The translations under genes and the position numbers were made by a program. Below the pieces are notes generated by a model. That model worked only from the letters and a program-made list of their open reading frames with translations, had not been told where the DNA came from and made no database searches. A stretch of DNA of 7,073 nt from Desulfocapsa sp. (GTDB taxonomy: Bacteria > Desulfobacterota > Desulfobulbia > Desulfobulbales > Desulfocapsaceae). Location: contig JAOZTO010000128.1 of the NCBI GenBank assembly GCA_029942265.1, positions 1 to 7,073 on the forward strand. The letters run 5' to 3'. Of the stretch, positions 1-5,141 are shown piece by piece. Within the stretch, counting starts at the first letter, position 1, and each line of letters opens with the position of its first letter.

Positions 1-50
1 TTCATTTAACGAAGAGATCGGGACAAAAGGCATTAAATCAACAGGCTCAT

Positions 51-977
51 TTATGCAATGGGAAGCAATCTGTTAATCAATTCTTGTGCTCGTACCCGTG
101 GATCGTCTTTTGTTGCGTGCTCAACTATGACTTTGGATAATTTGGGGCGCAGCATTTCAAATATCCAATCAAGAGTCTCGACATCCATTGCTTTGGCACG
201 CCGCTTCTCTTTGATACCGTTTGCAGTAATAAATTGTTCATAGTGTTCTACAGCATCAAGTAGTTCGGCGATTCCTTTGTTATTAGTGGCAACAGTTTGC
301 AGGACTCGTTGGATTCCGCTCTCCTCCTTTTTTTGTACAAAAATATGTTCCATTTCCATACAGAGAGATTCGGCACCGGCAATATCTGATTTGTTGACAA
401 CAAGAAAATCAGCAACCTCAAGTAAACCTGCCTTCATGGCCTGAATATCATCACCAAATCCAGGGGCGAGCACCATAAGTGTGCAATCGGCAAGACGTAC
501 TATGTCCATTTCAGACTGGCCGACCCCCACGGTTTCGATGATGATCACCTCACAACCAGAGGCTGCCATAATTCGAACAGCGGCACCAGCCGAGGCGCAA
601 AGTCCACCGAGTCTTCCCCGGGTTGCCATGGAACGAAGTATAACCTGTTCGTCGAGAGCATGATCCATCATACGGATGCGATCACCAAGGATGGCCCCAC
701 CGCTGATTGGAGACGATGGATCAATTGCAATAACTCCGATTCGTTTCTTTTGTTTACGTAGGGTGCTGATTATAGGTGAGGTGATGGTAGATTTCCCTGC
801 ACCTGGAGGCCCTGTGATTCCAAGGATTAGAACAGTATCTATTAAATGCCGATCAAGGCCAGAAAGAAGACTTGCCGCATCTTGATCATTGTTTTCAACA
901 CTGGAAATGGCTCGTGCAATACTCCGGGGATCTTGAGCCTTTATTCCTGAAAGCAGGGCATTACTTTTTTTGGTCAT
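51..977 (-). CDS. meaB: MeaB/ArgK-family G-protein chaperone of methylmalonyl-CoA mutase
   Basis: From the ATG at 977 it has 308 residues. It is a SIMIBI-class GTPase that protects B12-dependent mutases and gates cofactor loading using GTP. Visible motifs: Walker A GPPGAGKST (56-64), DPSSP (86-90) and GDRIRM (98-103), ETVGVGQ (148-154) as the G3 region, and the base-specificity motif NKSD (195-198). The open frame extends upstream to 1055, but those residues lie within the coding region of the B12 subunit and look unlike MeaB. MTKKSNALLSG followed by DPRSIARAISSVEN matches the family's usual N-terminus, so 977 is preferred. The ribosome binding site is weak (GGGA close to the ATG), which fits coupling through the 17-base overlap. 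At about 330 residues family members are slightly longer; nothing functional appears missing. ArgK was once called an arginine/ornithine transport kinase, but context here supports the mutase chaperone role. Confidence 0.95.
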   Translation of the reverse strand: MTKKSNALLSGIKAQDPRSIARAISSVENNDQDAASLLSGLDRHLIDTVLILGITGPPGAGKSTITSPIISTLRKQKKRIGVIAIDPSSPISGGAILGDRIRMMDHALDEQVILRSMATRGRLGGLCASAGAAVRIMAASGCEVIIIETVGVGQSEMDIVRLADCTLMVLAPGFGDDIQAMKAGLLEVADFLVVNKSDIAGAESLCMEMEHIFVQKKEESGIQRVLQTVATNNKGIAELLDAVEHYEQFITANGIKEKRRAKAMDVETLDWIFEMLRPKLSKVIVEHATKDDPRVRAQELINRLLPIA

Positions 978-1389
978 GATCCCGATGCTGCTTGCTGGCA
1001 GTTGTAAACGATTGGATAATATCAGTAGCAGGAGTGCCGGGTGTGAAGATGGCATTTAAACCACTTTCAAGGAGTAAGGAGATATCCTCATCCGGGATAA
1101 CGCCACCACCGAGAACCGGAATATCTTCAGCACCACGTGATCGCAGTTCGTTGACTACTTCAGGGAAAAGACGCAGATGAGCACCAGAGAGTGAAGAGAG
1201 TCCGACAACATCAACGTCTTCCTGAATGGCAGTAGCCGCAATTTCTGCGGCTGTTCTGCGAATACCAGTGTAGATCACTTCAAACCCTTCGTCACGAAGC
1301 GCACGGGCAATGAATTTTGCCCCTCGATCGTGTCCGTCAAGGCCGGGTTTTCCGATGAGCACGCGGAAGGGTGTTTGTTGGTTATTCAT
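961..1389 (-). CDS. Methylmalonyl-CoA mutase, stand-alone B12-binding (small) subunit
   Basis: A 142-residue cobalamin-binding domain corresponding to the C-terminal part of single-chain methylmalonyl-CoA mutases. The opening FRVLIGKPGLDGHDRGAK (8-25) contains the D-x-H-x-x-G motif as Asp18, His20 and Gly23; His20 would replace the dimethylbenzimidazole ligand of the cofactor. GLSSLSGAH (63-71) supplies the S-x-L motif and VLGGGVIPDED (92-102) the GG motif. The TIM-barrel substrate-binding subunit is absent, so this must pair with a large subunit encoded elsewhere. It would support rearrangement of (R)-methylmalonyl-CoA to succinyl-CoA, but other acyl-CoA mutases (isobutyryl, ethylmalonyl or 2-hydroxyisobutyryl type) use similar small subunits. 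Adjacent meaB and sucCD favour methylmalonyl-CoA. The start overlaps the csaA stop by four bases, and the charged C-terminal tail (HRDHDQKK) overlaps the meaB start by 17 bases. Confidence 0.92.
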   Translation of the reverse strand: MNNQQTPFRVLIGKPGLDGHDRGAKFIARALRDEGFEVIYTGIRRTAAEIAATAIQEDVDVVGLSSLSGAHLRLFPEVVNELRSRGAEDIPVLGGGVIPDEDISLLLESGLNAIFTPGTPATDIIQSFTTASKQHRDHDQKK

Positions 1390-1724
1390 GATATCTTTAA
1401 ACCGTTTGTAACTTGCTTGTCAGGGACGGCGAGTACTACAGCCCCATCTTCTCCAGTGAATCCTGTAACCAGACATTCCGACATAAAGGGGCCGATCTGC
1501 TTTCTAGGGAAATTAATCACAGCGATTACCTGTTTACCAAGCAACTCTTCTTTGCTGTAAAGGTTTGTGATTTGAGCACTTGATTTTCGTGTGCCTATGC
1601 TCTCTCCAAAATCAATAAGCAACTTCCAGGCGGGATGCCTGGCTTCCGGAAAATCGTTCACCTCTACAATCGTACCTGCGCGCAGCTCGACCTGTTCAAA
1701 TTCCTGCCAGTTAATTTCTTTCAT
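1386..1724 (-). CDS. csaA: CsaA-type tRNA-binding OB-fold protein
   Basis: A 112-residue single-domain protein matching the CsaA family in length and sequence. Signature stretches are ELRAGTIVEVNDFPEARHPAWKL (13-35, given here by its two ends ELRAGTIV and PEARHPAWKL), IDFG (37-40), KSSAQIT (47-53) and QVIAVINFP (65-73). The fold is the EMAP-II/MetRS C-terminal tRNA-binding domain, found as a homodimer. Known members bind tRNA, and CsaA was described in Bacillus as having chaperone-like, secretion-related activity; the role in this organism is unknown. It follows sucD by eight bases with no visible Shine-Dalgarno, and its TGA overlaps the next ATG in an ATGA arrangement, so it is translationally embedded in the operon. 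Its presence among methylmalonyl-CoA pathway genes is unexplained. Confidence 0.92.
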   Translation of the reverse strand: MKEINWQEFEQVELRAGTIVEVNDFPEARHPAWKLLIDFGESIGTRKSSAQITNLYSKEELLGKQVIAVINFPRKQIGPFMSECLVTGFTGEDGAVVLAVPDKQVTNGLKIS

Positions 1725-1732
1725 AATGAGTG

Positions 1733-2617
1733 TTATGCAGTCTGTTGTGAGAAAACTTCCTTACAAAGTTTCCCTAGTTTACCAAGGCTTTCACACACAT
1801 GGATTCCATTTTCCCGCATGGCAATAAGTTTTGCCTCTGCTGTTCCCTGGCCACCACTTACAATAGCACCTGCATGCCCCATACATCGTCCTGGAGGAGC
1901 AGTTAACCCAGCAATAAATCCAACCACGGGTTTTGTCATATTGGCAGCAATCCAGACGGCGGCTTCTTCCTCTGCGCTGCCTCCGATTTCGCCAACCATC
2001 ACTACTGCTTTTGTTTCAGGATCATTTTGAAATGCTGAGAGGCAGTCGATAAAGTTTGTGCCATTGATGGGATCTCCGCCGATTCCTAAACAGGTAGTCT
2101 GTCCAAGTCCCTGTTCAGTCAGTTGATGGACTACTTCATATGTCAGTGTTCCTGATCGTGAAACAACACCAACCGGGCCGCCTGGAGTGTGGATAGACCC
2201 TGGCATAATGCCAATTTTACATTCTCCAGGAGTTATGATTCCAGGACAGTTTGGACCTATGAGTCTGGTTTTTTTACCCGCCATAGCATTTTTTACCCGC
2301 AACATGTCCATAACCGGTATTCCTTCAGTTATGCAAACTACCAAATCAAGTTCTGCATCCACTGCCTCAAGAATAGCCTCGGCTGCAAATGGCGGTGGAA
2401 CCACGATCATTGAAGCGTTAGCCCCTGTTACGCGACACGCCTCAGCGACACTGTTGAATATGGGGATTCCTTCCATATCCTGTCCGCCTTTGCCAGGAGT
2501 TACTCCGCCAACGATGTTAGTACCGTAATCGCGGCACTGCTGTGTGTGAAACTTTCCCTCTTTTCCTGTGATTCCCTGTACTATAACTTTCGTTGTCTTA
2601 TTAATAAATATAGCCAT
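1733..2617 (-). CDS. sucD: Succinyl-CoA synthetase, alpha subunit
   Basis: The 294-residue protein has normal family length. It carries the CoA-binding Rossmann domain, with [10 protein letters not shown] (15-24) near the N-terminus, and GPNCPGI (121-127). The phosphohistidine segment [14 protein letters not shown] (243-256) places the catalytic His at 248, which is phosphorylated and passes phosphate between succinyl-CoA and the nucleotide in SucC. VGEIGG (208-213) is the conserved segment that contributes to the power-helix region. All key residues appear intact, so a working SucCD enzyme is expected. It starts four bases after the GlpQ-like gene and ends eight bases before csaA. Separation from sucC by an unrelated exported-protein gene is unusual, because the subunits form a fixed complex and their genes are normally adjacent. 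Confidence 0.97.
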   Translation of the reverse strand: MAIFINKTTKVIVQGITGKEGKFHTQQCRDYGTNIVGGVTPGKGGQDMEGIPIFNSVAEACRVTGANASMIVVPPPFAAEAILEAVDAELDLVVCITEGIPVMDMLRVKNAMAGKKTRLIGPNCPGIITPGECKIGIMPGSIHTPGGPVGVVSRSGTLTYEVVHQLTEQGLGQTTCLGIGGDPINGTNFIDCLSAFQNDPETKAVVMVGEIGGSAEEEAAVWIAANMTKPVVGFIAGLTAPPGRCMGHAGAIVSGGQGTAEAKLIAMRENGIHVCESLGKLGKLCKEVFSQQTA

Positions 2618-2621
2618 TGTT

Positions 2622-3776
2622 CTATTCCTCTGATGTTTGTCCTACTGGGGCAGTAAGCCCAAGCGGGTCGGTATTATTTTGTTTTGTTACTGCTGATGGG
2701 GGCACTGTCTCTGCATGTGTTCCGGACACAGCAGGGGACAGCGTTCTGTTTTTCAGGAAGTCCAGAACATCTCTGTAATAGTTTGTTATGATTCCATCAA
2801 TTCCTGCGCTAAAGTAGAAAAATTGTAGTTCTTCGTCAAAGCTGTTTGTGAAAAGAACTCGACTTTCATCTTCTTTTTGGACAGAGAAGGTGAAAACCAT
2901 GAGTCCAAGCTGTTGTGCATTTTTTACAAATCCATCCAGCAACAGTTCGCCGTTTGTGTCAACAAGCATGTTTTTAGGAAGAGCAATGGCAACAACGGTA
3001 CCTGCAAGCGAGCGGAGTCCTGATTTTGTGAACATCCAGTCGTAATTGTAGCTGTTCCATTTGCCCCACTCTTCTTCCAAGTTTTCTTGTCCGTCACTGG
3101 TATCAACGAGTTGAACAAGTTTGGCTACAATACCTCTTTGCGGGAGCTGTTTAGCGATACGGGGGAGTTCTGTCGCATCGTAAGACAGCAGAAAAAGGTT
3201 GCCGTCCTCTCCTGTGTATCCGTATTGCTGTAGGATACCAAGTACTGAACTGCTGAGATCCTTCCCTTCTTTACGGTGCAACCAGATTTGCTTGAGTTCG
3301 ATGGCAATATTACTTGTATATTCCAGATTGCTATCCAGTACTTTTACTAAAGAGAGCAGTTCAACAAGGCTTGGGATGGTGAATCGGGGGGGGGCGTTTT
3401 CTGAAACACCTTTTGCCGGATCATGCAGAGTCAGTTGGCGGATTTCATCCAATGTGAAGTCGATTGCATAGTAGTTGCCGTCCTTTCGGATTCGATCCGG
3501 AAAAATATCTGCCACATTTGTTGCTTCGTTCAGTGTTCCTGAGCTAAAGACAATTACTTCATTGTCAGCTGTGAGGACTGTGTCGAGTTTGATGATGATA
3601 TCTGATTCTGCTGCTACTGCCATCGTCACCGCAGGCAGGCTGTTTCCCATGATGTATCCGGAACCGCCTCCCTGGGCAATGATAAGTTTTGCGTTCACTG
3701 GATAGTGGAAACACAGCAAAGCAAATACAAGCAACGAACTGCACAACAGCTTATGATGATAGAAAAAATATTTCAT
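2622..3776 (-). CDS. Exported GlpQ-fold protein, predicted catalytically inactive glycerophosphodiesterase homologue
   Basis: The protein has 384 residues. The N-terminus is a signal peptide: basic start, hydrophobic core (about 10-23), likely cut after VNA (29). The mature part follows GlpQ throughout: SGY (39-41), [21 protein letters not shown] (92-112), EGKD (170-173), QYGYTG (184-189) and NYDWMF (244-249). It is thus GlpQ-type, not the shorter UgpQ type. The active site is degraded: the His-Arg of the HRG motif is Gln35-Gly36, the Glu of PE(N/H)T is Gly44, E-x-D is Lys63-x-Asp65, the His-Asp after the third strand is Ser78-Ser79, and the late TD is Thr331-Asn332. Only Asp65 and Glu160 (IELK) of the usual metal-binding set seem to remain. 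Hydrolysis of glycerophosphodiesters is therefore unlikely; a binding or structural role in the periplasm is inferred. Residues after about 343 form a Ser/Thr/Pro/Gln-rich tail beyond the GlpQ end. No clear ribosome binding site precedes it, so reinitiation after sucC is likely. A C9 run lies inside the gene. Confidence 0.85.
   Translation of the reverse strand: MKYFFYHHKLLCSSLLVFALLCFHYPVNAKLIIAQGGGSGYIMGNSLPAVTMAVAAESDIIIKLDTVLTADNEVIVFSSGTLNEATNVADIFPDRIRKDGNYYAIDFTLDEIRQLTLHDPAKGVSENAPPRFTIPSLVELLSLVKVLDSNLEYTSNIAIELKQIWLHRKEGKDLSSSVLGILQQYGYTGEDGNLFLLSYDATELPRIAKQLPQRGIVAKLVQLVDTSDGQENLEEEWGKWNSYNYDWMFTKSGLRSLAGTVVAIALPKNMLVDTNGELLLDGFVKNAQQLGLMVFTFSVQKEDESRVLFTNSFDEELQFFYFSAGIDGIITNYYRDVLDFLKNRTLSPAVSGTHAETVPPSAVTKQNNTDPLGLTAPVGQTSEE
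2625..2631 (-). promoter_or_regulatory. Ribosome binding site of sucD, encoded in the last codons of the GlpQ-like gene
   Basis: The minus strand reads AGAGGAA, seven bases before the sucD ATG at 2617. Most of it, GAGGAA, is the final two sense codons (Glu-Glu) of the upstream gene, followed by its TAG stop (2624-2622). The sucD start region therefore depends on the 3' end of the GlpQ-like gene, and translation of the two is probably coupled. Confidence 0.75.
3386..3394 (-). repeat. Nine-base C homopolymer inside the GlpQ-like gene
   Basis: The plus strand has nine G in a row, read as nine C on the coding strand across the codons for Ala-Pro-Pro-Arg (about 128-131). GlpQ-like sequence continues in the same frame on both sides, so the nine-base state is the in-frame one. 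Runs of this length are prone to slippage in replication and to sequencing error. A change by one base would truncate the exported protein and remove ribosomes from the region that supplies the sucD ribosome binding site. Confidence 0.9.
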
Positions 3777-3778
3777 TG

Positions 3779-4930
3779 TTATATGGCAGCCAGAAGTGTT
3801 GCCGCATGTTCAAGATCAGTAGCACTTGTCAGGCTGAGGCCGGAATCGGCTAGAATTCGTTTCCCTTCTTCTACATTTGTCCCTTCCATGCGAACGACAA
3901 CAGGTAGCGTTAATCCAATATTTTTAGCAGCGGCAACAACACCTTCAGCAAGAATATCACATCGAAGGATTCCACCAAAAATATTGATAAAGATGCCACG
4001 TACATTGGGATCGCTCAAGATGATTTTGAAACCATTCTCAACCATCTCAGCATTTGCACCGCCTCCAACATCAAGGAAATTTGCGGGTTCGACACCAGCC
4101 TGTTTAATCAGATCCATGGTTGCCATGGCAAGTCCTGCTCCGTTGACCATGCTTCCGATGGTACCATTTAAACGGATATAATTCAGGTTGTAACTTGCAG
4201 CCGCAGCTTCGAGTTTGTCTTCTTCGCTGTCATCGTACATTTCGACAATATCGGGGTGACGAAAGAGACTGCTTCCGTCAATATCGACCTTGGCATCAAG
4301 GGCAATAACCTCGTCATCAGTTGTGATAACAAGGGGGTTAATTTCAACCAGCGAGCAGTCATATGATACGAATACCGAGAAGAGTTTTTTGACAATTCCG
4401 GCAAAGGATTTTGCAGATGAAGGCTCAATTCCCAGGCCAAATATCAGTTCCCGTACCTGATATCCCTGTAATCCAAGAAGAGGATTTACATGCACTTTGA
4501 TAATACGTTCAGGTGTTTCTTCGGCTACTGCTTCAATGTCCATACCACCGTCACGGCTGGCTATAATCACAATGTCAGCTTCCTCGCGATCTACGAGTAT
4601 GGAAAGATAAAGCTCTCGGGCAATTCCAACACCTTGTTCAAACAGGATAGTTTGTACTTCAGTACCCTCGGCACCTGTCTGTTTGGTGATAAGTTGCATA
4701 CCAAGAATTTTATTAGCAGCATCCTGGGCCTCTTCTATAGTTTTGGCAAGAATAACGCCTCCGCCTTTCCCTCTGCCACCGGCAAGAATTTGGGCCTTTA
4801 CAGCTACGGGCGTTTTCATTCCCTCAAGAAGTGAGGAGATATCTTTTTTGTCTTTGCAAATTTTTCCTTCAGGAACAGGAATTCCTGATTTGCGAAAGAG
4901 TTCTTTTGCCTGGTACTCATGGATTTTCAT
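3779..4930 (-). CDS. sucC: Succinyl-CoA synthetase (ADP/GDP-forming), beta subunit
   Basis: At 383 residues this is close to the usual length of about 388. With SucD it interconverts succinyl-CoA, ADP (or GDP) and phosphate with succinate, CoA and ATP (GTP). The N-terminus MKIHEYQAKELF is the family signature. An ATP-grasp domain follows, with the nucleotide loop KAQILAGGRGKGGG (about 45-58), the metal ligands N198 (EINPLV) and D212 (ALDAK), then NGAGLAMATMD (263-273). The CoA-ligase-like C-terminal domain contains DVGGGA (287-292) and NIFGGILRCD (316-325). No truncation or missing key residue is seen. In propionate degradation it would run toward ATP formation from mutase-derived succinyl-CoA. 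It opens the packed six-gene unit. Its stop codon lies two bases before the next ATG, and that next gene is not sucD, the usual neighbour. Confidence 0.97.
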   Translation of the reverse strand: MKIHEYQAKELFRKSGIPVPEGKICKDKKDISSLLEGMKTPVAVKAQILAGGRGKGGGVILAKTIEEAQDAANKILGMQLITKQTGAEGTEVQTILFEQGVGIARELYLSILVDREEADIVIIASRDGGMDIEAVAEETPERIIKVHVNPLLGLQGYQVRELIFGLGIEPSSAKSFAGIVKKLFSVFVSYDCSLVEINPLVITTDDEVIALDAKVDIDGSSLFRHPDIVEMYDDSEEDKLEAAAASYNLNYIRLNGTIGSMVNGAGLAMATMDLIKQAGVEPANFLDVGGGANAEMVENGFKIILSDPNVRGIFINIFGGILRCDILAEGVVAAAKNIGLTLPVVVRMEGTNVEEGKRILADSGLSLTSATDLEHAATLLAAI

Positions 4931-4937
4931 GATATTA

Positions 4938-4941
4938 CCTT
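4938..4941 (-). promoter_or_regulatory. Ribosome binding site of sucC
   Basis: The minus strand carries AAGG, within AAAAAAGGT, seven bases before the sucC ATG at 4930. This supports independent translation initiation of sucC, unlike some of the coupled genes that follow. Confidence 0.6.
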
Positions 4942-4974
4942 TTTTGTCCTTGTTGTTTGTGGTTGTCGTGCATT

Positions 4975-4994
4975 GGACAGGAAAATTCCTGCCC
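4975..4994 (-). other. Leader hairpin upstream of sucC
   Basis: The minus-strand RNA GGGCAGGAAUUUUCCUGUCC folds into a continuous eight-pair stem, counting one G-U pair, with a four-base loop. It lies 45 to 64 bases before the sucC start. No U-run follows it in the minus direction, so it does not look like an intrinsic terminator for prpE. On the plus strand the stem has an A-C mismatch where the minus strand has G-U, which suggests that if it acts as RNA it acts in the sucC transcript. A role in mRNA stability or 5' processing between prpE and sucC is possible but not shown. Confidence 0.45.
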
Positions 4995-5027
4995 TTTAAT
5001 TTTAAAACATATTTTGTACTTTACGAC

Positions 5028-5053
5028 ATAATAATTAAATTATAGATAGTCAA
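5028..5053 (-). promoter_or_regulatory. Candidate promoter for the sucC operon
   Basis: On the minus strand TTGACT (5048-5053) is followed after 14 bases by TATTAT (5028-5033). A perfect TATAAT (5039-5044) lies between them, but no good -35 partner is found at 16-18 bases upstream of it. The segment is strongly AT-rich compared with the coding regions and includes the palindrome ATAATTAAATTAT (5031-5043), which might be an operator or simply AT-rich promoter DNA. It lies about 100 bases before sucC and would leave a leader containing the hairpin at 4975-4994. Spacing is short of ideal, so the exact elements are uncertain, although a promoter somewhere in this gap is plausible. Confidence 0.4.
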
Positions 5054-5072
5054 TTTGTATTCAGTGACAGTT

Positions 5073-5135
5073 GATGGCGTCGTAAAAACTCTCCATCTGC
5101 TTCGTTGCTGTAAATTATCAGGTACTCGTCGAATA
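5073..5135. repeat. Possible degenerate copy of a dispersed intergenic repeat
   Basis: On the plus strand this stretch begins GATGGCGTCGTAAAAA, continues with CATCTGCTTCGTTGCTG and then GGTACTCGTCG. From memory, Desulfobacterota genomes often carry many intergenic copies of elements built from such blocks (a TCGTAAAAA end, a CTGCTGCGTTGC block and a TACTCG block). The call is inference by resemblance, as only one copy is present here. Directly visible: GATGG (5073-5077) can pair with CCATC (5093-5097), and GTCGTAAA (5079-5086) is matched by its reverse complement TTTACGAC at 5020-5027, bracketing the promoter-like region. It starts just downstream of the prpE stop, where such repeats often lie, and could also act as a transcript-end structure. 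Confidence 0.4.
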
Positions 5136-5141
5136 GTAACG

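Noticed and set aside
1..50. Possible start of another minus-strand gene at the left edge (ATG at 33, open to the window end)
   Set aside because: Only 11 codons are visible, there is no convincing ribosome binding site and the residues are unrecognisable. The nearer ATG at 50 meets a stop after five codons.
978..1055. Upstream extension of meaB to an ATG at 1055
   Set aside because: The extra 26 residues lie inside the B12-subunit coding region and do not resemble MeaB N-termini. The ATG at 977 gives the expected family start.
1635..2030. Plus-strand open frame of 131 codons, and other plus-strand frames across the window
   Set aside because: They lie antisense to strongly recognised genes (sucD, csaA, sucC, prpE, GlpQ-like), show no family signatures and have no visible ribosome binding sites. 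They are treated as shadows.
3711..3719. Lipoprotein signal in the GlpQ-like protein (cysteine at residue 22)
   Set aside because: The residues before Cys22 (ALL) do not make a good lipobox, while VNA at 27-29 followed by the start of the GlpQ core is a good signal peptidase I site.
4975..4994. Hairpin as an intrinsic terminator of prpE
   Set aside because: It lies about 150 bases past the stop and no U-run follows in the minus direction. The T-rich flank is on the opposite side, where no plus-strand gene needs terminating.
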